A DNA stretch of 64,000 nt from Asterochloris sp. CNOR1 (GCA_963969365.1 OZ017755.1:496001-560000); one strand, 5' to 3'; counted from the stretch's first letter, positions 32,425-45,214 are shown. A program made the numbers and translations. The notes: generated by a model not told the origin, from the letters alone.

Positions 32425-35400
32425 CTAATGGCTGTCCTTCTTGGGCCCTGTGCCGTTTGCCTGTATCTTCCCGCTGGTGGAGGGCTCCTTGGTCACATTG
32501 GTCTCCTGGGCTGTTGGGGCGTTGATGATGTGGGGGGTGGCTGGCATGACTTTGCTCCCATTGTCCCCATTGCCCACCAGGGGACTGACCGGAATGACAC
32601 CGTCAATCACCTGCTGGAAAACAACGCAGCTTGCTGAGGGGTTGATGCTGAGTGGACATCTTGAGCAGGCCAGATCCACATGGGCGCAAGCACTCAACAG
32701 GATCGGCCTGTGCTCCTGCCAGACCCTCTGGCCAAGTGCAGCACAGCCTGCTGCCAAGTGTGAGCCAAGCCCTCAATTGATTGCTCGGATCACATGTATC
32801 TTGAGTGAAAGAGTGACATGCAAAGGTGCCTTGTGGCAGTGCCAATATTGCTGGGTAGTGCTACCTTGAGGGGGCAGCCTGCCTGCTATGACAGGCCTGC
32901 TTGCCTGCTGCCTCTGCAGCCACCATGTCGTGCGCGCGCTACCTGCCAATGGCCCCCTGATGAAGGCAGCCTCCCTGCTGTATGCACCCTGCCTGCTTGC
33001 TGCCCACAAGTCGTGACAGCCTGCATGCTATCCACAAGCTGTGCCAGGGGGTGCACCCTGCCTGCTGTGCTTGTGCTGCCTGGCTGTGGCTCTGCCAGCT
33101 AGCTGAGCGTCTGCAGCACACACTTTGACTTGCTCCCCAGCCTCCCCAAACACTTTTGTGCCCTAACTGACTGGCTCCCCAGGTCCTTCTGTGCCTTGGC
33201 TGACTGACCTCAGTGCTACAGGCAACCTGCAGAACCCATGCTGTGGCTGCGAAGTTGCCCTGCCCATAAGACCCTTCTGCCTGCCGACATGCCCTCTGCC
33301 CTGGCAAAGGCAGCCTGCCCCTGTGCATGTGAGAACTTGCCTGAGGCCCCTTGAGTAGGTTGCCCTCGGCCAGCTGCGAAGTCTGGCCGGTCTGGTAGCC
33401 TGATGGAGCCTGCCCTGGCACCAGAGCATCCATGTTCAGCTCCTCGTCGTCACCCAAGCCTGCCGCAGCCTGCATAGAGACAGGCACCCTTTCAGAGTGT
33501 TGGAGGCTACCAGCAGGTGAAAAACGCTTGCCAGAATTCCTCCTGAGGGGCTCGTCTGAGTGCCTGTAGAACAAAATGCCTGCAGGCCCTCGACATTATA
33601 GAGGGTGCTGCCGGCGAGAGGGAGCTTTTCAAGGCCGCCCAGGCCAACAGAACATGTGCAGCTTACAGCCCTGCACAATCAGCTGCACATGGCAGCCTGA
33701 GGCAGCCCAGGCCAGCAGAAGCCTTTGCGGTGAAGGGGAGACACGGCCCTGCTGCAGACAATTGCATCAAGTGTTGGGTTTCATTGCAGACACTCTGCAG
33801 GGAGGGGCTTGCTCTTACTCACACCACCACGTATGCTGCAGGAGCCTAGCAGCAACTCTGCAGCCGATAGAGTCCGCTTTCGTCACGTCAATATATTGAG
33901 TCTGGAGACGACCAGGCACGTCTCCCAGCTTGAGCCCCGAGGCACTTTTGAGACCCTGTCAGACAGTTGGCAGGCACCTCAGCACTTGAGGGGCCTGCCC
34001 CAGCACAACAAGGTCCTGCCCAGCCCACAAGACTGCACCCCTCCACACTGCTAGTGCTCCACCACCTTATCCTGGCCACCCTATCCTGCACAAAGGTGGC
34101 GACCTGGCCCTTCTTGTCCCGCACAAAGGTGGCCTGGCCCGTCTGCATGATTTCCTCCAGGCGCACCTTCATCATGTCAATGAGGGACTTGGGGCGGATG
34201 TCCTCGATGCCTGTGCCCTTGTCGTTGACGGACACAATCTTGACAACGTAGGCCTCGTGGATGCGCTGCACACACACGATGTGGTCGTTGGCCCTCACCA
34301 GCCCCACCTTGGCGCTCATCAGCACCGCCTCCTCCAGCAGCGTCTCCCCTGCAGACGCCAGACGGTCAACACTCTGGTCCACCACAGATGTTTTGTGCAA
34401 GCAGCCTGCCTTTGCAGCCAGTGAGGGCTGTTTGCATCCGGCCGTCTTCACTCCGTTCGCCATCCAGCACAGCCATGGAGCTCCACTGGCAAAGGCCGCA
34501 GACCGAGGAGACCACACAAGAAACCCCAGTCTGCTGCCTATCACTAGGGTGCAGCCGGCAGATACAACAGCGATCCCCACAACCTGAAATACTGCCTTGC
34601 AGTGGCACATTGGCAAGACTCATTGCCCAACGCGGCCCCCCCCCCTTATAGGCAGCACAGGCAGAGCTAGCTGCCAACATTGCGCATCACTCTTGACTCA
34701 GCTCACCCCTTGGGGCACAGTGCAGCCAGCACAGTGCACCCAGCACAGTGCAGCTAGCACCGGCTGCAGCCTGCTGATCTTATGTTTGCAAAACCTGTTG
34801 CTCCAGCCACTGTTGACCACTGTTGAGCACGTCTACAGGCAGCTCACCACTGGGGGATGGTGCAGCCAGCACAGGCAGCAGCCCGCGGGAGATCTGACAC
34901 TGCCGGGCAGTGGCGCGCCCCTCCAGGGTCCACTTGTGCCCATCAGACTTGAGCTGGGGGATGACCAGCGTGAGGATGGGCATGGCAGGGCGGTACTTGC
35001 TGACCAGCTGGGCGGTCTGCCCTGCACAGCCAAGCAGCAAGCAGCATTCACAGAGAAGCCAGCGACGGGTAGGTGCTTGTTGGAAACGTGAGCATTGTCC
35101 AAGGACACTGCCCTGCTGAGCCAGACAACAGATAGCATTGACAACTAGCTGCCGTTTTGGGTGGTCCTCGCCGTTGAGGGAGCCATCCAGTCTGCAGCAG
35201 AGCCCAGCATACAGGTCCTGAGGGCCTCGTGCAGACTGAGTTGACAGCCTGCCCTGCAGCCCAGGTGAGTGGGCAGCTTGCTGATCAAGTGGGCAGTCTG
35301 CCCTGCAGCAGATGCCGGCAGGCAGGCATGAAGGTGGATACAACTGGCAGCAATCACCGCCAGGACGTTGGAGGGTTTGGGGTCATTGATGCTAGCAGGG

Positions 35401-38400
35401 CAATCCAGCAGCTGAGACCAGCAGCTATGACTGCATGCACATCCCGCTGCATGCTGGGGCAGCTCTGGCTCAGCAGCTCACACGGCCAGGTTCATTCACA
35501 GATGCAATGGCTGCTCTTGGGCCATGGCTTTGGCTTGAGGCACTCACTTCACGATCGCGCACCTGAGTGGGTGTACACAATGATCAGGCTGGCCATGACC
35601 TTGTCAGCAGCCCTGACAGCGGAGGAGGCAATGGACTCCAGCTTGGACATGTAGGGGCTGCCGCTGGCGTGGCGCCCGCTGCCCGAGAGGTTGCCCTGGC
35701 TGCCAAACTGCTTGTGCTCATGGGAGAGCAGGCCCATGCTGCCGTGCCCGCGCCTGGAGGGGAGGCCGTCGGTCTGGCCAGCTCCGGCGCCTACAGCAGC
35801 AATGCACAGCTTTTTCACGTGACTTGCACAAGCCTGTGCAACTGAGGCAGTGGTGTGCAGGGAGCGCCTAGGTGCTCAGAAGCTCTGATTCAGTGGCCTG
35901 TAGACAAAGAGGACTGCCGTGTCACATGACTTGGACAACATGACATGGCGGCTGAGATGAAATGGCTGGGCGGGGTCGGCTATACCAGCGCAGGCGGCAG
36001 CTACCTAGGCTGCAAGGAGCAGAGAAGACAGCAACCCCTGCAAGACCAGCCAGAACGCAGTGCTCACATGTCTGCTGCAGCAGAGTAGGCATCAACGGTG
36101 GGCCTGCAGCAGAGTAGGCATCAACAGCAAGCTGTAACATTTGACCAACAGAGTTGGCAATGCAGATGTTAGGCCCTGCAGGCATCTTATGAGTTGTGAC
36201 AAGCATTACAGCACCTGCCAGGCCTCCACAAGGACACAGCCTGGTACTTTGACATCCCAAATTCTTGCCTGCAAATTCGCTCATCTGGCTTATGTTTGAG
36301 CTGGAGCGTGCCAGTCCATCTGCATCAGCCACCTCTTCCGAATCCAGAGCTTCCTGCAGGCACATGCTGGCACACTGGGTCACAAGGGCTCCTCAGCACT
36401 GGCCTTCTCAGGGTCGGCCTCTTTTGAGTGAGCACTTCACTACATAGCCGCTTTCGCTGAGCACCACATTGCATCACCAGTCTGTGTGTTCTGCAAGGGG
36501 GAGTGCAGCCAGCTTGCCACCCACTCACACCCCCGTACCCCACCTTAGGGAGTCTGCTGGCTCTAGCACAGCACTTGAGTGGGCCACTCATCACAGCAAG
36601 CAGCATGACGAGATGGCTGGCCAGCTCACACACAATGGCAGTCACTCGCCTGCATGAGGAACTCAAAGTGGTGGGAGTGGTCAAAGACCTTCTCGGCCTG
36701 CTTGCAGATGTGGAGGATGGTTTCCACCACTGCTACAGGGTGGCGCCCCCGCAGTGTCTCAGCTCCCAGGAGGATGCCGTCTACGCCGTCCAGCACAGCA
36801 TTGGCGATATCCGTCGCCTCAGCCCTGCAGGCATGCAGGGATCATTTAGATGCAGGTCTCCCAACATTGCTGCATCAGGAACACCTGACGTGCTGTTCTT
36901 GCTGTCCAGCACAGCGTTGGCAATGTCTGATGCCTCAGGCCTGCAGACATGCAGCTATCCTTGAGGTGCAGGTCTTGCAGCAGTAACATTGGTGTAGGAC
37001 TTGCCCCGTCACAATGCAGTTTTGCAGCAGCGCCATCTCTGCGATTCTCTGCAGGTGCAACATTGACCCCAACTCAGATGCCTCGACGGCCGGTTGCAGG
37101 CAGTGACCATGGTTGCCACCACACACAAGTGGTGATGCAGGGCCCGCCCAGCGTGTTGCAACAATACCAAAATGCCTACCTTGCCCGCAGAGGCAACACC
37201 AGGCCCAACCCAGAGCCTTTGCAATCACGACAACAGAGTGCAAGCCTTGCAGGAGTGTCCATGGCAGAGCTGTGCAGCACCCATTGTTTGCTGGGGCCAG
37301 TGACCATCTGCATGCCGGCCAGACATCAGTCAGCACCAGAAAGTATGAGCTGACATTGCTTGCCTTGTGGGCCTGGGGGCAGTGACCATGGTGTCCACCA
37401 CGCGGGTGATGATGCAGGGCTTGCCCATGATGTTGCAGGTCTGCACCAGCGCCTTCTGCACCAGCGCCATCTTCTCGGCCAGGACATCCAGCCCCAGGTT
37501 TCCGCGGCTCATGATGATGCCGTCTGCCTCCTGGGTGATGTGCCTGAAGGCGAACAGGGACTGCCGGGTCTCCAGCTTGGCCAGCACCTGCAGCAGGACA
37601 GGGCAGGCTGAGGTCTGCATTGCAGCAAGATTGTGCAGCTGGCTAACCCCTCTGATTTGCTGAAGAGTAGGCAGGGGCTGTGCTGTGGCTTTCCCATTAT
37701 AGCTGCAGCAGACACCGCGCGCAGTGACAGTAGCAGGCAGGTCTGTGCAGTGTGTTCTTGCAGGAACTGATACGTGTCAAGCCTGGCCTGATACGTGTCA
37801 AGCCTGGCCTGATACTGCAGCAACAGGCCAGGCAAGCCTGTGTGATGCCTCATCCGTGCAACAGGCAGCAAGGCTGGAGCCAAGTACAAAAGGGACATAT
37901 CGGTATGCCGCCTGTAAGACTCGGCTCAGGCTGCAAGTATTTAAGCGATGCAACTCAGCCAGGGACTAACTGATGCGCATCTCAATTCATAACCTGCAGC
38001 AGGTGTAGCAGGCTCATGCAGGGCAGGCTCAGGGTGTGTGATGGGCTTGGCATACAGAAGCAGGGTCCATGATGAGCCAGCCTGCCCAAATACACCTAGG
38101 TTTGAAAAGTGGGTGTGCCAGTGATCTTGCTGTGCACCATGCCCACCTCCTGATGCACTTTATCGGATGTCACACATCTGTGCAGCTACCTCATCATGTG
38201 CTCCAGCCCGTCTGTGTGCTCTGCTGCTCAGCAACTGCTTCCTGAGCGTGAACCACCTCCAAGTCGATGTCTTGCCAGGTCACCTGCCCTGCTGCTGCCT
38301 GCCGCCAAAACAGGGTTCTGGCCCAGGCCCACCTTTGTGTGCACCATGCCTAGGGAGTCCAGGTAGTCGCGTGCGGCTGTCACATCCTCGCGGGACCGCG

Positions 38401-40927
38401 TGAAGCTCAAACTCACAAAGTCGATCTCGAACTCGTTGGCCAGCTGCGACAATGCGTCCTTGTCCTCCTGGAGAGCAACAAAGCATCCCAGATTGACAAG
38501 CAACAGTGCACATGCATGCCCCGGCTGGTTGTTTAGACAGCGTGTGTGTACTTTGAACCAGAAGAGGAATTGGCCAGACACCCAAGCTTTCTGCTGCTGG
38601 TGCTGCCAGGCACCACGCATGTCCTCAGATTGACTTATCAGGCTGCTCATGCAGCTCCCGACAGAAGGCAAAGGACCTGCATCATTGTGTCAAGATATGC
38701 AAGAGAAGCTGCACGACACCACACCTGCTTGGCGACAATGCAGTTGGTTCAAAGGGAGGAGGCAGCTGTACGCACTCCCACTATCGCACACAACATGTCA
38801 GCCTGCCTGGTCTGCACCTGGCTCAAGATCTGCAGATCATTCTGCACATTCTGCAGCGTGTCGCTGCTGCGCTCAGTGTGGAAGATGGTGAGCAGACCGT
38901 CCAGGGAGGCGTTGTTGCGGGCTGTGCACACCACATCATTGCTGGCCACATCGTCAACCTGCGCCGGGGGCAAAGTGAGCTAATAGTTGCTGGGCTTGGG
39001 ACAAGTGCAGAAGGCAGAGCATGAACACCAAGCTGCCAGGAGCCCCTAACATGACGGCTAAGGACCCCTGTGCTCATGTGCAGGTACAGCCAGGGTGTGA
39101 GCTGACAAGCACGCTCACCAGAGCAGCAGCTCAAGTTCCACCCTGACATGCAACACAGCACCCTCAACACCAAGCCACCTCACGTGCAGAAACAGCGATG
39201 ACTCCTCTGACCCGGTGACGAGGTACCTCCCCAGGAAGATGGTGTCCCCGCGCTCCACCATGCTGTGGAATTTGGGGTAGGACACTGGCAGCACCTCTGA
39301 GGTGGCCTCGGCGCCCTCCCGAGTGGTCAGGATGATCTGCAGGCGGCAGGGGCGCAGTCAGCATGGGACAATAAGTGCCCCTCTGTTTGAGTACACTGGC
39401 AGCACCTCTTGAAATGGGTCAAAGAAGTCAGAGTCGTGTGCCGGCAGCAGGGTGAGACGGCAGCAGTTTTGAGCGCCCCATGGGTTACGCTGCTGGCAGC
39501 ATGGCCAGAATACATCTGCAGGCAGCAGTGGTGACATCAGCGTTTGGGCCATGTGGCGATCATTTCTAGCAGGACACCAACAGCAAGTGGGTCACAGGTC
39601 AGGCAGCACAAAGGTTGCGTGCTGGCAACTGTCTCTGCTTGTGAGCAAGCTGAGGACTGGGAGGAGGCCTCGCATCTCGCTGGCGGCGTTCCTCAATACA
39701 GCCCCTGCAGCGTGCATTCAGGCTCTGGAAGGCTCAGACCAAGACAGGCACACAAGCAAGGCCCCCAGTACCTGCCCTTGCTTGTGTGAAACAAGGGTGA
39801 AGCAAACCTACTGACGGCTGCATCAAGCACAAATTGTGGCTTGTGCACCCCCCACCTTCTGGACACCTCAGATGTTCATGGGGCTCTCGTGCCGTGCACA
39901 GGCCGCCCTCCTTTGTCAAAATCATAACCCTGGCAGCCTGGGGTGGCACGGTGAGGCATGCCCATGACACACCCACTGCCACAAAGCCCACCTTCTGGCC
40001 AGCTCCTACGCTCATGGCGCCATCGTGTACAGGCCACCCCATCTCGTCGATCTGAACCTCCCGCTTCACAGTAATCTCCCGGCCCACAGTGTCCAACATG
40101 ACCGCGCACAACTTGCGTGTCTTCCTCATCGCATCATTCAAGTTGCGCAGGGAGCGCTTGTGGAAGTCAAGGGTGCCCCACTGCAGGTGCAGCAAGGGTG
40201 GCAGGGGTCAGCAACCAGGCAGGATGGTGCGAGTGGCGCTGGGCGATGTGCTGGTGGCGGTTGGCTTAGTATGGGCAATGCAGGCGCAGCACTGGGAGCA
40301 TGGAGCAGACATGAGACTCAGCACGACTGCCTTACCAGCAGAAGAGCAAAACTGCCAGGCCTCATGCAGCCGTGCAGAGCCTGATCAACAGGCTGGCTAA
40401 AGTCTGGTCTAGACATGCCAGCTGGGCAGAGTCATCAGCTGAGCCGTAGCGGCATATTGCGCTTGCAGGTGGCTCACCGTGAGGTCAATCCGGGCACAGG
40501 TTGCCCCGGACTGCAGCAACTGGCACAGGGTGTCCACCTCATGGCAGCTAGGGCCGAGCGTCACGATCACTGCAGCATAGAGCATGGCACAGTGTCACAA
40601 CTACATTTGGAGCAATGATGCACACACCATGTTCAAGGTAAGGGTGCTTCACCAATGGCCGTTAGCTGACAGCGTGAGCACTTGGCTGTGGTCTGGGGGC
40701 GGGGCCAATCCCCAAAAGATTCAACTCAGATGTAAAATGTCACCCATGATGCCATCAGCATCAATGCTTGACTTCAAGCGCCAGATCTGTGACAGCCCCA
40801 GCATGCTTTGCGCTCGTGTACCTTTGGTGGCAGTCCATGTGGCCTCATGAGCTGGGGCGGGCTCCAACAGGCTTGGCAGGTCACAATTCTTCAGGAAGTG
40901 TGTGCGGATCTTGTTGGTCTTGGGCAT
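32425..40927 (-). CDS. Pyruvate kinase, cytosolic plant/algal type
   Basis: Converts phosphoenolpyruvate and ADP to pyruvate and ATP, the last step of glycolysis. The start at ATG 40927 reads MPKTNKIRTHFLKNCDLPSL. Later exons give VTLGPSCHEVDTLCQLLQSG, LTWGTLDFHKRSLRNLNDAM, KLCAVMLDTVGREI and EFEIDFVSLSFTRSREDVTA. The active-site region reads KLETRQSLFAF, EADGIIMSRGNLGLDV, NIMGKPCIITRVVDTMV and DGVDGILLGAETLRG. The C-domain has GQTAQLVSKYRPAMPILTLV, CQISRGLLPVLAAPS, GLVRANDHIVCVQRIHEAYV and a final QATFVRDKKGQVATF (about 34080). Two further exons on the same strand (NMDALVPGQAPSGYQTGQ near 33430; VIDGVIPVSPLVGNGDNGSK to the stop at 32425) may form a C-terminal extension unusual for the family; that part is inferred. 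The intron 37363-36825 has a GCAAGC donor. No N-terminal transit peptide is visible. Confidence 0.88.
34995..35305 (-). repeat. Tandem copies of a pyruvate kinase acceptor and exon start
   Basis: The real exon start GGCAGACCGCCCAGCTGG (about 35021) is preceded in the intron by related blocks. One near 35108-35080 reads GGCAGTGTCCTTGGACAATG, one near 35260-35235 reads GGCAGGCTGTCAACTCAG, and one near 35300-35270 reads GGCAGACTGCCCACTTGATC. Each follows a CAG. Confidence 0.65.
36790..36980 (-). repeat. Duplicate of a pyruvate kinase exon start (decoy exon)
   Basis: The real exon starts at 36824 after CTGCAG and reads AEATDIANAVLDG. A second acceptor 116 bp upstream (exon-like start at 36940) reads PEASDIANAVLDS, in the same phase after the preceding exon, then diverges. 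Confidence 0.85.
37766..37813. repeat. 21-bp tandem duplication
   Basis: TGATACGTGTCAAGCCTGGCC occurs twice in direct succession from about 37768, followed by a partial third unit. It is intronic in the pyruvate kinase gene. Confidence 0.9.
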
Positions 40928-41199
40928 ACTCTCCAAGCGGTGATGCCTGGGCGCTTTTATACTTTATGCTTTGTTGCAATTCGATGGGTCTGAGCACCAC
41001 TGGCTGACAGGCAAAGCCCTAGGATCAAGATTGACTCCTGGGTGCGCAGAGCGAAGTGCGTGAACTTTCTGATTCAGAGCAGCGCCCCTTGCAGTGCTGC
41101 AAATCGCTTGGTGGTAGGTCTGGTCCGGCAAGAAGAGAAGAGAGACGTTGACCAGCCCCAACACTAGTGCCCTGAGCAGCCCGTCGCCTTTCACCACCA
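40928..41199. promoter_or_regulatory. Divergent intergenic region, pyruvate kinase / Tctex1
   Basis: About 270 bp separate the two divergent start codons, so both promoters must lie here or overlap. No specific motif called. Confidence 0.5.
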
Positions 41200-41822
41200 A
41201 TGGCCGATGAAGATGGCACCATTGCTGGCCTTTCAGAGGACGACCTGGTGGACGATGCTGAGATTGACACCCTCATTCGGGACTCTGTCTCCCAGGTGAG
41301 CTTCTTCAAGGATGTTTGACTTTTATAAAGCATCAAGAGAACGATCAAGCATGCCACCAACTGTCACTCATGCAGTGGCGGGATGCGCTCTGATGGTGTC
41401 AATGCTTGCATTGTGTGTGTTGTTTGTGAGGCATCAGCCTCAGCAGTCGCCAGTGGTGCAGCATGCAATCAATGCCTTTCTTTCGCTTGCTGTGCGCTGT
41501 CCTGCCTGAACAACTTCTGCTCAGGCCAGAGCTTATCTCAGTCAATGTTGTTGCCCTGCAGACGATCGGCGATGCACAGTTCATGCTGCCCAAGATCAAC
41601 CAGTGGAGCAGCAATGTGGTGGAGGGCTGCTTGAAGCGCCTGGCCGCGCTCAACAAGCCCTTCAAATATGTGGTGACCTGCAACATGACCCAGAAAGCCG
41701 GCGCTGGTCTGCACACGGCCAGCTGCACACGATGGAACGAGAAGACAGACGGCAAGATGAGCGTGCAGTGGGAGAACCAGACCATGCTCATTCTGGTCAC
41801 AGTGTACTGGCTGGCAACATGA
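41200..41822 (+). CDS. Tctex1-family dynein light chain
   Basis: Two exons (41200-41295 and 41562-41822) give 118 residues, the usual Tctex1/DYNLT length. The protein opens MADEDGTIAGLSEDDLVDDA. The core is KPFKYVVTCNMTQKAGAGLH, TASCTRWNEKTDGKMSVQWE and a C-terminus LILVTVYWLAT, the beta-strand-rich dimer fold of the family. It is a dynein cargo-binding or flagellar dynein subunit. The intron is an ordinary GTGAGC...CTGCAG one. Confidence 0.93.
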
Positions 41823-42104
41823 CAGGTGCAGCATGACAGTCTGCTATGCCATCGTATCTGTAAGCCATGTGGGGCTCAGCTCGGCACCTGACGCTCTGCC
41901 CAGCATCATAAGTCTGCTATACGTGTGCAGTCTAGGCCTGGCCCAGCAAGCACTGATTGCACGGCACAGACACTAGCTGGGAGTGAATGAAACCCAATTC
42001 ATTTATTTAAAGTCCGGCAGCAAGAACAATGCGTACAGTGTACAAGGCCGAGCATCCAGCGTGCAGACAGTCTGTTGAAGCACTTCAGGCAGCTGCCAGG
42101 GCAC

Positions 42105-44779
42105 TTATTTTCTGTGGGAACTTGAGGAGCCAAGTGCAGCGTGGTCGCCCACGGGCAAGCTGGGCGTCAACACATTTCTGCGCATCTCGTTGAGGTGATG
42201 CAGTATGAGGAGGCGAGGCCCAGGTGGTATCCTTACATCCCTGAGGGCACTGCAAGCAGCAGGGGGAAGCATCTTAGCAAGTGCCAAGGCCAGGCACAGT
42301 GCACTTCGGGAAAGGTGCAGGCGGCAGCTTGAGCAGCCATGCAAAGGCCCGCAAACCTCAAGCCAGGAGCTCTGCGGCGACTCAGACTAAGGGTGTGTCA
42401 TCACCCAAGCTCCCACCTTTCATTCCACAGCATGATAGTTTCATCTGTCAGCATGCCTTTCTTGATGTTGCGTTCATACCGCTGCAGCAACACCGCAGCA
42501 TTGAAGTTTAGTGGCCAACAAATGCTGGTGGCAATGCTGCACAGTCCCCTGGGACAGCATTGAACTGTTGAAGTAACATGTTGCTGCCAAGGCAGGGGAC
42601 TACGAGGCCGGGCCAGCCATGTCATCTGTCCATGCAGCACCTTATAGGCATAGTTGCAGGCAAAGGCTTCACCTGCAAACCTAAATTCTGCAGCATGTAC
42701 TGTGCCCGAGCATACTGCTCCACTCCGCCAGAGGCGCCAGCCATGCCTTCTGGCCGCTGAAACTTCTTGCCCAGCTGCAGGCGGCCAGCAAAAGTGCAGT
42801 GAGAGGGTTGCATGGCAGCTGGAGACAGCAGGCAGGCAGCCATGCACAATGTGCAGGTGTGCTGCTTGAGCGTCAAGCTGCCTGCTGCAGCAGCAAGCCC
42901 ACTGGGCTGATCAGCTATGTGACGCTAGCTGTGCCAGAGCTGAGGTTCAGGCAAATGCTGTGGCTTCAGAGAGGTTGAGCTGCCGCCAGCAGGTCTGCTC
43001 TGCAGTGGCCGTGAGAAGCCCAGAGCCAGATGCTGTGGAATGCTGGGCAGAGAACCCTGCTGCCTCTGCTCTGCAGGCTGCCTTGAGTGCAGGCGCACCG
43101 CGTAGATGCCTCCTTGGAAGGCAGCAAAGACGACTCCTGAGGAGAAGGCCGCCTGCAGGGAGGGGCCGCTCTGCGGTGCCACGCCGGACACAAGGGAGAA
43201 CGCAAAGCCAGATGCAAACCCAGCCACCATCCTGCAGCCAGCACAAGATGTGAAGCAGCCTGCAGAGGTAGTGGGTGTTGGACAGGGGGGTGTTGGTGCA
43301 CACCGCGTCCACAGACCTCAGCTGACTGCCAATACTATGCTACAGGCTTAGAATTCCTCCCAAGACACAGCAACAGCAAGCATGACCCACAACGTGCAGC
43401 ACAGCGGCAATCCAGCTTACACGCCCTGGGCGTCCTCCTTCTTGCGCCACTTTTTGAGGGCCAGGGCCACTCCGTTGTTCACGCCCAGCATGACCGCAAA
43501 GTTGCGGGCCTGCACCCAGGGCCCCGCCGTCTGCATGGCCTGCAGGCATGGCAACAGGTCACCTGGAAAGCATGCTGCAGGCACGATCTGCTGGTGAAGC
43601 TGCAACAGCAGGCTGCACCTGCTGCAGAACACAGCCAGCAGTGCACAGCAAGGCACCGGCGCAGCACTTGATAGGAAACAGCGCAGCAACCACGATGCTG
43701 AGCACAGCTGCGTGTGTTACACCATGTCGTCCAGGCAGGGACAGTCTCTGTTGCAAACATGGCTGCAGCACTGACCTGCATACGCTGCGCCATCTCAGGG
43801 CTGGCCCCGCCTGGTGGTTGGGGGGTCAAGGCCTTCTGAGCCTCAGGGTTCAGCTTGGTCATGGTGCCCATCAGTGTGCCAATGAAGCATCCTGCAGCAG
43901 AAGGGAAAGCCTGGGGATGGTGAGCCAGGGAAAGGGGATGACGATGCTGCTGCTGCCCACCAGCGTGCCAATGAAACATGCTGCAGCAATAGATGGGGCA
44001 CTGCTTGGCTGTGCACCTCAGCTGGACCCTGCAGCAGGTCACTGCTCTGACCCAGCAGCATGCCGACAAAGCTGTCTGCCCAAACAGAAGGGGAATGCTG
44101 ATCTGGCTTGCATAGCACTCCAGGTACATTCCAGCTGCATCCTGCCTGCAGAGGGCTCAAGGAGCTGCAGATACACCTCAGCTGCACCCTGCAGCAGGTT
44201 GACAGGCAGGGGAGGGCTTGGACGAGCTGTCAGTGCACCCACCACCTCCTGCAGCAGATCATGGTGGCACCAACTGGGGCATCTTGAAGCAGGTAAGGCA
44301 CACAGCTGCTGTCATTGCATCCTGCACCAGGTCAGGGAGGGAGCATGTGCTGTTGTGGACGCAGATGCAGCAATCTGCAGCTGCTGCTTTTGCATGCAGC
44401 GCTGTGCTTCGTGTGAAACGAGCTCCTCGAGTTCAGCAGCAGTGTGCTTGCCGCTGAGCCCTGGCCTGCGTGGTCATGAACGGCATCCACTCCTGAGGCA
44501 CACAGGCATGTTGGAGTGCGGTGCGTTGAACGTGGCAGCAATGGGAGTTGGTGTCAATCACTGGACACCTCACAGGCACTTAGATATTGCGGTTGCTTGA
44601 CACATCACTCCCAAGATGGCATGCCATGCAAGGAGCCTGCAGCAGGACTCACCCTGCCCTGCCCCTGCAAGCGTCACGGCTGCCACCTCCACAAAGGGGG
44701 GTTGTGCAGCTATCCAGGAGCCCACTTTCTGCCTGACCACCTCCAGATTGTGCTTTTGCTGCTCAATGAGCTGAGCCAT
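42105..44779 (-). CDS. HP30/TRIC-type Tim17/22/23 protein with C-terminal SAM domain
   Basis: Start at ATG 44779 (MAQLIEQQKHNLEVVRQKVG). In order: GSWIAAQPPFVEVAAVTLAG; the first Tim17-type helix GCFIGTLMGTMTKLNPE (about 43890); PGGASPEMAQRMQ; WVQARNFAVMLGVNNGVALA and KKWRKKEDAQGV (about 43540-43425); MVAGFASGFAFSLVSG and SSGVVFAAFQGGIYAV (about 43230-43100). A SAM domain follows: YARAQYMLQNLGLQ, YERNIKKGMLTDETI and SALRDVRIPPGPRLLILHHL, with the stop at 42105. This architecture matches plant HP30/HP30-2 (TRIC1/2), proteins linked to chloroplast envelope protein import and mitochondrial tRNA import. Which organelle applies here cannot be read from the sequence. The first large intron contains tandem copies of the following exon's start. 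Confidence 0.87.
43865..44260 (-). repeat. Tandem copies of a Tim17-SAM acceptor and exon start
   Basis: The real exon start after CTGCAG (43897-43892) complements CAGTGTGCCAATGAAGCATC. Copies start near 43961 (CAGCGTGCCAATGAAACATG, again followed by CTGCAG) and 44056 (CAGCATGCCGACAAAGCTGT). Farther upstream, CACCTCAGCTG.ACCCTGCAG blocks recur near 44012 and 44170. Steps are about 90-95 bp. Confidence 0.8.
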
Positions 44780-45214
44780 GGCCTGCACAGCAGCTTGGTC
44801 AATCGTGTCTGCTCATGATAGCTGCATGGGTGGAAACACACCAGGAAGGCCATAGCTGAGGCAACTGGCTAGTGGTGGGCACAACAGACTGGGCTTGTGG
44901 TGGCCCACATGCCAATCACACCTTGACTGCACAGGTGCGGCGCTGCCACCCCAACCTGGCGATCCAAGCTCAGTACCGGTCACTGGAAGCAGGAGGCTGT
45001 CTCAAAGATGCTGCAAAGGGAGGCTAGCACGAGTACATGTCCAGTTCAGTATCCCTTGTTTTCAGATCGACATCTGCACAGCCATGTCTTCTCAGCTGCA
45101 CAGCTGTTCAAAAGGTGTGGCAGGAAGAACAGCTTGCCAAGACCAGCTGCCGGCCCACCCAAGCAGCTCAGGTCCCAGAGGTACCTGTTAAAGGGCACGG
45201 GCCATGCCTAGCTC

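Noticed and set aside
43548-44600. 350-codon plus-strand open frame
   Set aside because: Antisense to the Tim17-SAM gene and its repeat-filled intron; no family features.
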